Of a stretch of 64,000 nucleotides of DNA, positions 9,886-20,034 are shown piece by piece. The stretch is from Papio anubis (Eukaryota; Chordata; Mammalia; Primates; Cercopithecidae): NCBI RefSeq assembly GCF_008728515.1, contig NC_044976.1, positions 35,487,376 through 35,551,375 of the forward strand. The letters are read 5' to 3'. The notes under the pieces were generated by a model. It worked only from the letters and a program-made list of their open reading frames with translations. It was not told the DNA's origin and searched no databases. The stretch's first letter is position 1, and the number at the start of each line of letters is the position of its first letter. Made by a program: the position numbers and the translations under genes.

Positions 9886-10728
9886 TTTTTAATTGAAAGA
9901 TAATCTACACATAGTGAAACATAAAAAGCATATTTGTTTTCGTTATATGGCTTGATCATATTTTTACTTTCCTATACACTCATGTAATTACCACCAAGAT
10001 CAAGAAAAAGAACATTGCTGGCATCATCATACAGCTATCCTGCATCTTCTTAGTCTGTATCTCCCCCAAGAGGTAATCATTGTCCTGATTTTAACATAGA
10101 TTTATTGTGCCTGTTCTTGAACTTCCTATAAATGAGATCATATGGAACATATTTTTTTCTGGCTTTTTTCACTCAACATAATACCTGTGAAATTCATCCG
10201 TATAACTGCATCTACCAATAGTTCTTCCTCTTTTGTTGCTGTGTAGTATTCCATTCTTATGAAACTACTATAATTTATTTATCCTTTTACATATTGATGA
10301 ATATTTAGATTATTTCTAGCTTGGGACTATGATGAATAGAATATATATGAATATTCTGTTATGGACCCGTGCACTCATTTCTCTTGGGTATATACCTAGA
10401 TGTGAAATTGCTGGGTTATAGCACAGGTATGTGTTCAGCTTCAATAGAAACCATTTTCCAAAGCGATTGTACCATTTTCAACTGCACCAGCAACATATGA
10501 GAGACCCAGTTGCTCCATATTTTCACCAATGCTTAATACTGTTGGTCTTTTTAATTTTACCCATCTAATGTTTAGTGGGATTTCATTGTGATTTTAATGT
10601 ACATTTCTATGGTGAGTAATGATACTGAACAGTGTATCATTATGTGCTTATGTCCATCTGCATATGTTGTTTTATGAAATGCCTCTTCAGATTGTTTGCT
10701 CATTTTTTAATTGGACACTTTAATTTCT
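9886..10728 (-). mobile_element. L1M 3' part, antisense
   Basis: Antisense L1 of the MA-MD age range: 3'UTR start TTTTTAATTGAAAGATAATC, then CAACATAATACCTGTGAAAT, TATTCCATTCTTATGAA, TTGCTGGGTTATAGCACA and CATTTTTTAATTGG. It sits between parts 2 and 3 of the sense L1M element and so probably inserted into it. Confidence 0.88.
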
Positions 10729-10734
10729 AAAAGA

Positions 10735-11172
10735 ATCAATACTAAGGAAATAATCAGAGGAGCAGACAAAACTTCATTCATTTAGATGGGCAGCACAGTA
10801 CTGCTTATAACAGCAAAAAACTAGACACAATGTAAATGTTTCATATAGAGAATTAGTTAAATAAATTATGATACAAGTATATATTCAAAGACTGCATGCT
10901 TTGGATAAATATGCTTGTGATAAACATATATGTTCGTGATAAATGTTTATACTAGAAATAAGAAAATTTTTACAATGTAGTGTCTTGATAGCAACTTTAA
11001 TGTAAGCATTAAAAGAAAAATTGGAAGGAAAAACATCCAAATGTTACTGCTGGTTATTTCTCAGTGATAAGATTATGGGTGATCATTATTTTCTTCCTCC
11101 TACTTTTGTTTCCTGAATGTTCTACAACATTCATACAATACTTTTATAATCAGAAACACAATAAATTTTTTT
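10735..11172 (+). mobile_element. L1M 3' end (part 3)
   Basis: AAGGAAATAATCAGAGGAGC, TTATAACAGCAAAAAACTAG, GTTAAATAAATTATGATACA, TTATGGGTGATCATTATTTT and TTTTATAATCAGAAACACAA follow the L1ME-type 3' terminus closely. Confidence 0.8.
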
Positions 11173-11496
11173 TGACTACTAGGACTGTGAGGTCTAACTG
11201 AAATTGAGTATTACAAATAAACTATTGTCTGAACAGAAACTAGTTCCTTGACTTTCAACATCGTCAGGCACAATTTTCTAAGCCTGAATACCTTACACTT
11301 TCTTGAGAAGAAATTATTTTGTTTACTCCACATGCTGTAAAGGTACTTTTGTGTCTGTGTTCGGAGTTGGTTTTTATCAAAGAATGCCAGTGTATCGCTT
11401 GGATTTGAAAAGCCCTAAATGGGGCTTAGTAATGGGGCATTTGGAACAGGCATTCTCATCTGCCAATAGATACATTTCTGAGTATAGGCAAGGGAT
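11173..11496. other. unassigned stretch
   Basis: No recognised repeat; includes a 70-codon open frame without resemblance to a known family. Confidence 0.3.
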
Positions 11497-11617
11497 AACA
11501 CCACAAGCTCCATGAGGGCAGGGACCTCTAGGCCCGTCCTGTTCTCTGTTGGGTCCACAGTGCCTGGCACAGGACCTGGGCTTCAAAAATACTTGTTGGA
11601 TGAATGAATGAATGAAT
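11497..11617 (+). mobile_element. L2 LINE terminal fragment
   Basis: CAAGCTCCATGAGGGCAGGG, CAGTGCCTGGCACAGGACCT and the (TGAA)n end TGGATGAATGAATGAATGAA mark the last ~120 bases of L2. Confidence 0.9.
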
Positions 11618-12059
11618 TTTCCTGTAAAGTATTGATTTTCCCTTACAAACAAAATGGAACAGACCTTGTAAACAGAAAAGAGTGTTGCCCCACAAAGGCA
11701 TCCCCTTGAGAGACTATAAATAGTTTTTATAATAGCATTCCCATGGCATAATAAGTTGGGAATTTCTTTTGTGGAATTGTTTCCAGAGTCTAGAATATAT
11801 TCTTCTGAATAGTTTCAAGGGTGGCCAATCAAGAAGAGTGAAAGGAAGATCTCCTGGAAGGGCTGTGGGGAGTGAGGCAGGATTTAAGCACCATCTTTTC
11901 CTTTGGGCACTGAGCAGACCCCCTGACCACCCCCCAAGACCATGCAGGACCATACATAAAGCTGATCTGTCCGGAGAAGACAGTGAGGGCTGAACATAAC
12001 AGCCTGGTGGCCTTCCCCCCACCCCAGGATTCTGCACAAGCCTCCACCAGATTAACCCT
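11618..12059. other. unassigned stretch
   Basis: No clear repeat or exon signal. The 107-codon minus-strand frame here overlaps a 74-codon plus-strand frame and neither resembles a protein family. Confidence 0.3.
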
Positions 12060-12215
12060 CCTGCAGCTCATTACCATGCTGTCACTTGCCTACTTCCAAC
12101 CCTCTAATGGCTTCCAAACAGAGCCCAAGCCTCCCAGCCTGGCTTCTAAGGCCCTGCAGGGTCTGACTCCATCTGTTCCAGCCTCATGTCCCATGACTCC
12201 CTTGCACAAACCTTC
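12060..12215 (+). repeat. L2 fragment
   Basis: CCCTCTAATGGCTTCCAAAC, AAGGCCCTGCAGGGTCTGAC and TCATGTCCCATGACTCCCT match, at high divergence, the sense L2 segment also seen at 32440-32600 and 36700-36800. Confidence 0.5.
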
Positions 12216-12412
12216 CCAGCAGGAAGAGGCTACTGTACTGAGACTCCCTGTGGGCTCCCACCCATCCTACAGGTTGGGCTGTCAGAAACATGAAACAGGA
12301 AGGCACTTCAGCCAAGGAGGCTCATCCGGAGCCCCCACAGCACTAGAGATTGGGCGGTGAGAAATTGGAACAAAATTCCAATCAAGCTGTGACGCTCTAG
12401 ACCAGTGGTTCT

Positions 12413-12447
12413 CAACTCTGCCCACACATTAGAATCACCAGGGAAGC
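12413..12447 (+). mobile_element. MER5A DNA transposon, left part
   Basis: CAGTGGTTCTCAACTCTG is the hAT-type terminal inverted repeat, followed by ACATTAGAATCACCAGGGAA. The element is broken here by the LTR at 12448 and resumes at 12877. Confidence 0.8.
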
Positions 12448-12876
12448 TGTGATAGGGTGTCCAGCTGGCCACCAAAGATTTATGCTTCCCTCCTAGCATT
12501 GCTTGAAAGTGGCTTCCCTGCCAAAGATTAGATTTCTCGACTTCTCTTGCATATAGATGGGCCCATTGACAGAGCTCCAGCCAATGTAGTGTGGGTGGAC
12601 ATGGTGTGCCTCACTTCTAGGCCTGGCCAGTAAAAATCCTACCAAGCAACCCTCCACTCTCTCTTCCCCCATCTGCTGACTAGAAACTCAGTTCACCTTG
12701 GAAGCTGCGTGTTGAAGACAACAGAGCTTCCATCCACTGGTCCTAAATGACGGTGTGGAACATAACCAGCCCAGGGCACAACAGACTATGTAAGCAAGAA
12801 ATCCTTCTCCTGAATGAGGCTTCTAAGATTTAAAGGTTTATCCATTACCGCCACTAAGATGGCCTTCATTAATACA
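12448..12876 (+). mobile_element. solo LTR, MaLR/ERVL-like, nested in MER5A
   Basis: Begins TGTGATAGG and ends TTAATACA, the terminal form of MaLR/ERVL LTRs. It splits MER5A cleanly. Flanking pentamers are GAAGC and GGAGT, at best a decayed TSD. Contains the family marks AGCTCCAGCCAATGTAGTG and AAACTCAGTTCACC. Confidence 0.65.
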
Positions 12877-13005
12877 GGAGTTTTTTGAAAAATGGCATGC
12901 CTGAGTCCCAACCCCAGATTCTGACTTAATTGATCTAGGATGGAGCCCAGACACGGGTATGTTGTAAAAGCTCCCCAGGTGATTCTAATGTCAGGGTTCA
13001 GGACC
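12877..13005 (+). mobile_element. MER5A DNA transposon, right part
   Basis: GCCTGAGTCCCAACCCCAGA, TTCTGACTTAATTGATCTAG and AGCTCCCCAGGTGATTCTAA continue MER5A exactly where the left part stops. The right terminal repeat is degraded. Confidence 0.8.
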
Positions 13006-13034
13006 AGATTTCAGGCTCAGAAGTATGCATGGAT

Positions 13035-13135
13035 CTTCCTACAGGTCATTCAGCAAGTCATGGAGCCCTACTATATGCCAGGCCCTCTGCTGCTCCCTGG
13101 AAGTTTTGTCCCTAAAGCTGATCAGAGACTCAGCT
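13035..13135 (-). repeat. L2 tail fragment
   Basis: TCATTCAGCAAGTCATGGAG and CCCTACTATATGCCAGGCCC are the reversed L2 tail. Confidence 0.6.
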
Positions 13136-13334
13136 TTGATCCCATATGCATGGCCGTGGCTGGGAATCCTGTTGCCCAAGACTTGAAGGCAAGAGGAAGC
13201 CTGGCAGGTCTCTTCAATTCCTCTAAGAGCCCCACCTTTCTCCCCCTCCCCACCCCAAGTCCCTGCTTACCACCAACACAAGGACATAGAGGACAGAGTG
13301 CAGATTTGTCTGCAGTTGAAGAAAAGTTGAAGAG

Positions 13335-13505
13335 TTTCCTCTGGGCAGGTCATGGTGCTACCCCAGGATATATCAATACCTTCATAAGGCCTCACCAAAA
13401 TTGGCAGACCCTTGGGATCGTGGGCAACAGAGACATAATGATGAGGAAGACATATTCCCTACCCTCAAAGAACTCATAGTCTACTTGCAGACATAGACTA
13501 TGGTA
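13335..13505 (-). repeat. L2 tail fragment, second copy
   Basis: GGCAGGTCATGGTGCTACC followed by CCCTACCCTCAAAGAACTCA and AGTCTACTTGCAGACATAG follows reversed L2 order. Diverged. Confidence 0.45.
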
Positions 13506-13564
13506 TTGAGGATGAATCACAGGGGCCATCCAAAACCATCCTGGGTACCCCCATCCCAGAGGCA

Positions 13565-13632
13565 GCACAGGATGATAGAAAAAACACTGAACTCAGAGTC
13601 TGGACACCCATGCTCTCATGCTGCCTCTAGCA
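13565..13632 (+). repeat. MIR head fragment
   Basis: GATAGAAAAAACACTGAACT then CAGAGTCTGGACACCCATGC is the sense MIR tRNA-like head region. Confidence 0.5.
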
Positions 13633-13639
13633 CTGTCTT

Positions 13640-13940
13640 GGATCTGGCTGGAGAGAAGGGAGCAAAGAGAATGGGACAGGTGACAAAGTTGGGGAGGGGG
13701 CTGGGACTGGTCTCTACAGAGCCTAGATACGAGGTTCAGGAACTTGGAACTTCATTCTGTAGACTCTCAGGGGCCCTTACGAGGTTTTGAGTGGGCAGGA
13801 CATAGTCAGATTCATGGTTTGCAAGGGACTCTGTGATGGGGGATGGACTGGTTGGAAGGACAGAGGCATGTGAGAACCTGGTTGGAGGACTTAGTCATGA
13901 GGGCAGTGGTCAGTGATAGAGAAAGAGGTGACACACCAAA
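13640..13940 (-). repeat. L2 internal 3'UTR segment
   Basis: TTCATTCTGTAGACTCTCAG, GAGGTTTTGAGTGGGCAGGA and GGACTTAGTCATGAGGGCAG correspond to the reversed L2 segment seen more clearly at 21100-21300. Frames of 96 and 182 codons across this area are repeat-derived. Confidence 0.5.
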
Positions 13941-13954
13941 GATCCCTGGGGCTC

Positions 13955-14004
13955 CCTCCTCAAGAGGCAGCAGGATCATTGGGAAAGAGCACTGGATTTG
14001 GAGT
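13955..14004 (+). repeat. MIR head fragment
   Basis: CATTGGGAAAGAGCACTGGA and TTTGGAGTCTACACCTGC match the sense MIR head; it ends at the L2 that follows. Confidence 0.5.
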
Positions 14005-14312
14005 CTACACCTGCTGCTCCTTCAGCCCGAGAAGCTCTTCCTCCCTCTCTTTATTCTCACCTTACAGCTCTGTTCAAAGACCACCTCCTCGGAGAGGCTG
14101 TTCCAGATTATTGTATCAAAGTGGATGTCTCCGTTTCTCCCTGCCACACCACCCCATGATTTCCTTTACTGCAATTTCATGATCTATGACTATTATTCAT
14201 TCATGCGTTTACCTCTTTATTTCAAGTTCCATGGGGTCAGTGACTTTGTCCTGTTTACTGTAAATCCCCATCTCCGGGCACAGTATCTGGCACCTGGCAG
14301 ATGCTTACCTCT
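14005..14312 (+). mobile_element. L2 LINE 3' end
   Basis: TTCAAAGACCACCTCCTCGG, AGAGGCTGTTCCAGATTAT, CAAGTTCCATGGGGTCAGTG and ATCTGGCACCTGGCAGATGC follow the L2 3'UTR order in sense. Confidence 0.75.
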
Positions 14313-14332
14313 TCCTGTATTCACGCTTTTTG

Positions 14333-14710
14333 CCATGAACTTTGCAGTGCCCTCTCATGTGGGTCGGTGTATTTCTCACTTCTCCTTTTGACTTTGACCA
14401 CGTGACCTGTTCTGACCACTCAAATAAGGTGAAGCAATGGTGTGCTAGCTCTAAGCCCAGGCCTCAAGAGACTTTGTGTATGTCTGCTTGCTCTCTGCCA
14501 CCACTGCCACAGCCATGAAGAGAACGTGCCTAGGTCATCCCACTGGTCTCAAGAGGTGGAAAAGAAGGGGCAAGTGAAGCAAAGCCACCCCCAGCCAAGC
14601 CCAGCCTACATCTGCTGACCCACAGATAAATGGAAATGAATGATTGCTGTTTTAGGACATAGAGTTTTGGGAGTGGATTGTTAGATAGCGTTCTCCTCCA
14701 CCTGTAAAAT
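14333..14710 (+). mobile_element. probable MaLR/ERVL-like LTR remnant
   Basis: GACCACGTGACCTGTTCTGA, CACAGCCATGAAGAGAACG, TGACCCACAGATAAATGGAA and TTAGATAGCGTTCTCC align in order with the LTR family at 5889 and 62614. Ends are eroded. Confidence 0.4.
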
Positions 14711-15157
14711 AAAGGGGCTGCTAGTTGAAGCATCTCCCCTAAAGGTCTCTGGTTTTTCTCTAAACATGGTGGCTCCCAACTTCCCAGTCCTACCTCTTCA
14801 CCCTTCCTGAAAAATGGCTTCCCCTTCTCACACGCTCTGCCTTTGCCTCAGCCCTCATAAATAACCATGCGGCATCCACTTTCCCGGGGCCAAGTTCATG
14901 GCCCCCAAGAGCCTCACTTTCAAGACATCTCTTCAGTGGCTTCTGCCTTGCCTGCTTCACTATGGCCCGGGGGCATGAACAGCTAAAAGCCCTTCTTGGG
15001 TTCTGATGTGCAAATCAGAGAGCCCCAGATGGCCTAAGAAGAGCCTGTCCTTGCCAGGACTACCCTGCCCCACAGCCCAGGTGAGCACAGGGAGGGCAGC
15101 TGGGCTGGATTTGGAATATGTGGTGCCCATTTGGCCAGGGTATGAACAGAAGTGAGT
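14711..15157. other. unassigned stretch
   Basis: GC-moderate sequence without a recognised repeat, exon or motif cluster. Confidence 0.3.
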
Positions 15158-15330
15158 CAGAACCTGAGGTCATGGAATTCTAAGGCTGAAGGGAACTTCA
15201 AAGACCATTTGAGACCATTTCTCACCTAACATTTGGGCAAACTGAGGCACACGGAAGTAAAGAGACTTGCCCAACCATTCAGTGGCAGAGTCAGGAACCA
15301 GATTTCCTGACTCCCAGCCCAGTGCTCCTT
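15158..15330 (-). repeat. MIR/L3-like ancient repeat
   Basis: TGGAATTCTAAGGCTGAAGG, GAGACCATTTCTCACCTAAC, CAAACTGAGGCACACGGAAG and TTTCCTGACTCCCAGCCCAG follow the widespread ancient pattern whose core is shared with antisense MIR. Confidence 0.6.
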
Positions 15331-15572
15331 TCCCAGCACCTGGCTGGTCACAAGCAGGGAAGAGCACAAACAAAGGTTTGGAGGCTGGAGGTGTGGATTC
15401 ATTCAACACCATGTCCAGGTCACTCGCAGGCGAGGGACATCCACCATAGGCCAGTTTTTGTGCTAAGGCTAGGGGGTAGGGGACAGATCTATTGGATGTC
15501 AATTCCCATAGTGGGGAGCTTATGCCGGGATCTATGCTGGGTGAGCGTCTTTGAGTGCCAACAAGGGCCAGG

Positions 15573-15640
15573 TCATGGATTGATTGAGTGCTTACTATGT
15601 GCAGGTTCTGTGCCAAGTGCCACCTACTCAATGGCCAATG
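15573..15640 (-). repeat. MIR/L2 tail fragment
   Basis: TTGAGTGCTTACTATGTGCA plus GTGCCAAGTGCCACC is a short reversed tail of MIR or L2. Confidence 0.5.
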
Positions 15641-15659
15641 GCTGAAATACTCTGACCAC

Positions 15660-15995
15660 CTCTGTCTCCCTGCTAGTCACTGTGCCCTCCTTCGAGCCTC
15701 TCTAATTGGCAGCCTCTCTCTGCCTCTGAGCCTTTCTGTGTCTCTTGCTCTCTTTGTGTCTCTGTTCTTGCCTCCTGTATGTGTGTCTCTCTCTAGTCTT
15801 CCACCTTCTCTCTTTCTCTTGGTCTCTGGATGAACCCCCTTTTCTCTCTGAAGTTGTATGATTCTTCTGTCTCTTGCCTGTGTTTTCATTTTCTTCTCTC
15901 TCTGTGTCTTTTTGTGTCTGTGACTCTACCACCCTCCATATCTCTGTCTCTCTCTCCCAGTCTGTCTCCCCTTCCCCCATCTTTGTACCCTCCAC
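15660..15995. repeat. degenerate CT-rich low-complexity tract
   Basis: Repeated TCTCTCTG/TGTCTCT words on the plus strand without a fixed period. The 97-codon minus-strand frame encodes only arginine/glutamate/threonine-rich low-complexity sequence. Confidence 0.85.
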
Positions 15996-16164
15996 CCTAG
16001 GTTCCTGTCCAGTGTCCTCCCCACACCCACCCCAGGCTCTGTTCTCTGCCAGCTACAATTACAAGTGCATCTGCTGAAGTAGTCAAGCTCTTTTTCCATG
16101 ATGGGGTAACAAGAGGCTGTATGTTTGCAGCCACTGACTGGAAATACTGAATTCTTTTTCAGCA

Positions 16165-16345
16165 AAGAAAGACAAGCACCCTCTTGGTTTATAAATATTA
16201 ATTATAGGCACCCGGTAATGAGAGAACAGGGCAGCTGTTGGCTGTGATCTCTGATTGTTTGACTAATCCTAGAGACAGTTTAAACAAGACAGTTATTGCC
16301 TGACGGGAAGAGGAATTAGGGTGCTGTGGTCCTTCCAGAAAGATC
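16165..16345. promoter_or_regulatory. repeat-free AT-rich block, possible conserved element
   Basis: TTTATAAATATTAATTATAG, CACCCGGTAATGAGAGAAC, TGTTTGACTAATCC and GCCTGACGGGAAGAGGAATT occur in a non-repetitive block between a CT-rich tract and a MIR. Constraint is inferred from composition only. Confidence 0.3.
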
Positions 16346-16371
16346 AGCTTAGGAAATCCAGGAGAAGCATG

Positions 16372-16485
16372 ATCTCACCGAGGACACTAGCAGAGTGACC
16401 TTGGGCAAAGCCTCTTCCCCTCTGGGTCCCAGTTTCCCCTTTTATCCTACAAGGCCCTTCTGGCTCTGACCTTTACTATGTGGAG
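16372..16485 (+). repeat. MIR SINE fragment
   Basis: GAGTGACCTTGGGCAAAGCC, TCTGGGTCCCAGTTTCCCC and the downstream CTTCTGGCTCTGAC form a sense MIR core. Confidence 0.8.
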
Positions 16486-17029
16486 GTCCTGTTTGGGAAG
16501 GCAGTTGGGCAGAGTATTTCAGGGCATCTGCTCCACAGGGAGCATGGCCCCAACAGGGGGAAGGCCAGCACAGGGGAAAGAGCCTTGAGAGTCAGCCAGG
16601 ACAGCATCTGGCTCCTCACCCTTGGGGTGAAACGTGGGTCTGTCCTAGTTTGAATCAACTCCTTCCCAGGAAAAGATCCTGGCTTAAGACAAAATCTGAA
16701 GCATAAACAGAGGTATGTCAGTTCCATGTTGCAAGCCAGATGTTCTGGACCTAGCACTGGCTGGGCAGGTCTTCCAGATACCTCAGTTTTGCTTTCTGCA
16801 AAATGGGAGCAATGAGGAGGAACTTTCTGCAGTTCTTTTGATGCCAGAAAAGTCTATCTAAATTGAATCTGAGAAGTCTCAGACTGTCTATGTCTACCAG
16901 AAGCCATTTGACAATTGCCCTATCTCCAAGCTCATGCCTCAATTCGATAGTTATTGACATTGCTATGTGTAAAGCAGGGAAGTCACTCCCAATGCACAAC
17001 CAGTAAGAAGGTTGGTTAGGGGAAGAGGA
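16486..17029. other. unassigned stretch
   Basis: No repeat family or exon recognised; two frames of about 100 codons on the minus strand show no domain. Confidence 0.3.
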
Positions 17030-17052
17030 GCATGAGCCACTGCAACCGGCCA
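17030..17052 (-). repeat. isolated 5'-end stub of an Alu
   Basis: GCATGAGCCACTGCAACCGG followed by CC equals the reverse complement of an Alu 5' end, with nothing else of the element next to it. Confidence 0.4.
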
Positions 17053-17089
17053 AGTGAGCCATTCTTGCTAGCTGTTAGGATACGTATTT

Positions 17090-17575
17090 TTTAACTCATG
17101 GTTACATGCCATATGCCAGACCCTGGAGACACAGTGATGAATCCAGCCAGCATCTCTGTTCCCAAAGAGTTCACTGTGACATGGGAGAGAAGAACAGGTA
17201 AACTAAAATGCTGCCAGTGTGGCAAGATACATTTGCATAACAGAAGCATGTATAAATCAAGGTTGCCAGGGAGGCACAAAGAAGGAAGACCTTGGTTGCG
17301 GGATGCAAGGATGCTGGGATGGATTTTGAAGACTGAGTAGGAGCTCACCAGGCAGTTGATGCAGAAAAGGCATTGCAGGTAGACAGAACGATCAATACAG
17401 AGACTCACAGGCAGGAAACAGCACCATACATCCAGGGCCGTAGACAGTGATAGGAATCCAGTTTAGGGGAGGCCCTAACTCCGGCCACGGGAGGGTCTAG
17501 ACTCATGCTGCATGCACGCGTTGAGTTCAGTCATGAGAAGGGTTTTAAGCAGGAGTGACATGATCACACTCCAGT
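17090..17575 (-). mobile_element. L2 LINE 3' part
   Basis: ATGCCATATGCCAGACCCTG, AACAGGTAAACTAAAATGC, AAAAGGCATTGCAGGTAGAC and TTAAGCAGGAGTGACATGAT preserve reversed L2 order. Confidence 0.7.
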
Positions 17576-17744
17576 CTTAGGCTGCATGCACATCCAAGTC
17601 TGGGGGATTTATACAACTTTTCCTTTTCTTCTCAAGCATTTATCCAGCCTAGAAATTTTAGAGCAAGCACTTCCCCTTATTTCTATTCAACCTGAAAGCG
17701 GCAGTCGAATCCAGCTTGCATGGTATTGAAATGCAGGTGGCCTG

Positions 17745-17875
17745 TGCAACAGTGTTGCTAAAATTACCAAAACTAACCACACCAGGGAAGGGCCATTATC
17801 AGAAACAGATTTTATTACCATGGAAACCAGCAGATAATGCCAAGTCCAGTCATTTTTATTCTCCGAAAAGAGAGA
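17745..17875. promoter_or_regulatory. repeat-free block, possible conserved element
   Basis: AAACTAACCACACCAGGGAA, GGCCATTATCAGAAACAG, TTACCATGGAAACCAGCAG and AGTCATTTTTATTCTCCG are dense in transcription-factor-like words (AACCACA, TTATC, TTGCCATGG-like RFX half site). Inference only. Confidence 0.28.
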
Positions 17876-18204
17876 GAGACAAGGAGAAAGAAAGAGAGAA
17901 ATAGAGACAGCAGCAGGAGAGGAGCACGGTTGAAAGGGAGTGAGAATGCCGGAGTCCCTGGAAGAGGGGCGGCGAGCTGGGGAATGACCCGGGCTCACGC
18001 CACACATGCTCCGTCCATCCACACACTTCACCAGCATGTACAGAATGTGTGCTACCTGCCACAAGAAGCTGGCAGGAAGCAGCCAGAAATGGCAGAAACG
18101 GCTTTGCAGTGTGACTTCCACCGTGGGTCTAAAATGTGGGAAACCATGTAAAAGCCCCAGAAAGAGCTACCTGGGGCATATTTCAAGGCAACCCTGGTGG
18201 TCTC

Positions 18205-18395
18205 TACAGAGGGCACTGAACATGGAATCAGAAGACACAGCTTTGAGTTCAGGCTCTGCCTATAGTGGCTTGTGACCTTGGGCAAGGTCAGAGAAATTCT
18301 CAGAGCCTCAGTTTATTTATGTGTCCAAAGAGGGACCTCCTGGGGGTGGCTGTGAGGGTCAGGTGGGCATGGATGCCCAGGCATTTTGTAACTGT
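18205..18395 (+). repeat. MIR SINE
   Basis: GAACATGGAATCAGAAGACA, TTGTGACCTTGGGCAAGGTC and AGAGCCTCAGTTTATTTATG form a sense MIR. Confidence 0.85.
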
Positions 18396-18904
18396 AGAGG
18401 GCTGTGGGCACAGAAGGCCCTGCAGGCTCCGGGATTCTTACACCTGGATCTCTACTTTGTCCCCTGATTTGAAGAGTTCTTTCCACCCACACACAGCTTT
18501 TTGGCCTTCTGCAGCCCATGGAATGCATCCCCAGCCCACACAGACCCAAAAGATGAGAGCAGGGCAGGAGGCCCTGGTGAGAGTTTTGGTGGAGTTGGGG
18601 GGCTGCTGAGAATAGAGGCGATGGGAGAGTCAGGATGAGTATGGTTTTGTGAACAGGGCTGAGACAAGGTTTTGATTGGATCACCCTAAGGGAAAGGAAA
18701 AACCGAGGGCAGAGTGGAAGGAAGCAGGTGAGACAGAATGAGGAGAGCCAGGTGACTCTAGGGAAGGGGACCTGTCAATGGCCTAGGGTCCTGGGGAAGG
18801 AGTAAGTGGGAGGTTTTAGCTGCCCAAGTGTGTAGCACAGGGAGAACAGGAGAAAGGGAACCACAGAATATCCACAAGGACCCATCACATCACAGGCGCA
18901 TACA
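18396..18904. other. unassigned stretch
   Basis: No repeat family recognised. A 123-codon minus-strand frame at 18313-18684 begins in the MIR and has no recognisable domain. Confidence 0.3.
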
Positions 18905-18909
18905 CAAAG

Positions 18910-19026
18910 GGCATCCAGCCCTTGCTCCTCGAAGCGCGCATCACCTGGGAGCTGGCTAGAAATACAGATTCTGCCCCAGACCTCCTGGTGATTCATCTGT
19001 ATGCTCAAGTTTAAAAGGCATTGGTC
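18910..19026 (-). mobile_element. MER5A-like DNA transposon
   Basis: GCATCACCTGGGAGCTGGCT, AGAAATACAGATTCTGCCCC and CAAGTTTAAAAGGCATTGG are a reversed MER5A ending in a degraded hAT terminal repeat. Confidence 0.75.
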
Positions 19027-19027
19027 T

Positions 19028-19150
19028 AAGTCCTTTCCCTTCTCCAAGTCTCAGTTTCTTCATCTACAAAATTGGAATCATAATACCCTCCCAGCCTCAC
19101 AGGGCTATTCAGAGGGTTGAAAAAAACAAAAACAAAAAACAAAAATGTTT
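19028..19150 (+). repeat. MIR fragment with (CAAAA)n
   Basis: CCAAGTCTCAGTTTCTTCAT, CTACAAAATTGGAATCATAA and CACAGGGCTATTCAGAGGGT are sense MIR; a short AAAACAAAAACAAAAAAC stretch follows. Confidence 0.8.
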
Positions 19151-19179
19151 GAATGAATCACTTTGAAAAATTAAAAGCA

Positions 19180-19640
19180 CCATATTGAATGTAAGATATT
19201 GTTTCACTATTATGTATTTATTATTATTATATACAGGCAGCCCCAATCTCCCAGGGCAACAAACCACTCTCATAACAAAATGACTTGATTAGACCGTTCT
19301 CTTAAAAACACTGCTCCCCAGCTAGCATTTTTCCTATCAGCGTGCCTCTTCTTGCAGCTGCATATTAAATCTTCATCCCATCAGCACTTGACTGAATTTG
19401 TAGAAACAAAATGGAAGAGGGAACTCAGGCATGAATTAGCAGTTTAAGACAGGAATGAGATTACGATAAAATCCCCACTCTCTCCATCCATCAAAATGTA
19501 ATAAGAATAGAAACTAATGTGAAAATATCAACATGACCTATTGCTTCGAGCCTGGCACTGCCATCCTTTATGATCAAGCCTTGCAAGATGCAAGCATCTC
19601 ATTTCACTGTAAGCGTCACGGTTTAGGCAGGGGACACAAA
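19180..19640. promoter_or_regulatory. repeat-free AT-rich block, possible conserved element
   Basis: Roughly 450 bases without any repeat: CAGCTGCATATTAAATCTTC, AGGCATGAATTAGCAGTTTA, GATTACGATAAAATCCCC, TCAAAATGTAATAAGAATAG and TTTATGATCAAGCCTTGC, with several CpGs kept in AT-rich DNA. Candidate enhancer by composition only. Confidence 0.35.
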
Positions 19641-20034
19641 CCATGTCCGAGACAGGCTGCACGCTTAGGCAGATCCCTCTCGGGGAAACGGGAAGGGACC
19701 AAATATGACGCGGTTCCCTGACTTCCCAAGTCACAGAGAATGAGAATGAATCAGAGGTGACTTGGTCTGAAAGGTGTTTGGTTTTGCTTTCGATTCTGTC
19801 TGTGGGTATGGAAACTCCAGCTCCATCAAAGGATTGTGGAAGATGGCCAGAGAGGACATTTCTTAAGTTTCAAACGTCTCCAGGAGCCTCCGCTCCTTGG
19901 TTGCAGCAGCAATGGCAGCCCCACCCACCAGCCTCATACCATCACTGCAGACAACCTTGTGTACCTGCACAGGCATCATGGGATATAGAGCATGTTCCTG
20001 GAGATAGTGGTACGGCCACTGATCCCTACAGTGG
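19641..20034. other. unassigned stretch
   Basis: Non-repetitive sequence with a 94-codon plus-strand frame (19757-20041) that shows no domain. Confidence 0.3.

Noticed and set aside
12940..13479. 179-codon plus-strand open frame
   Set aside because: It begins in MER5A and continues into L2 fragments; no recognisable domain.
13843..14391. 182-codon plus-strand open frame
   Set aside because: It crosses L2, MIR and LTR remnants; composition and context are repeat-derived.
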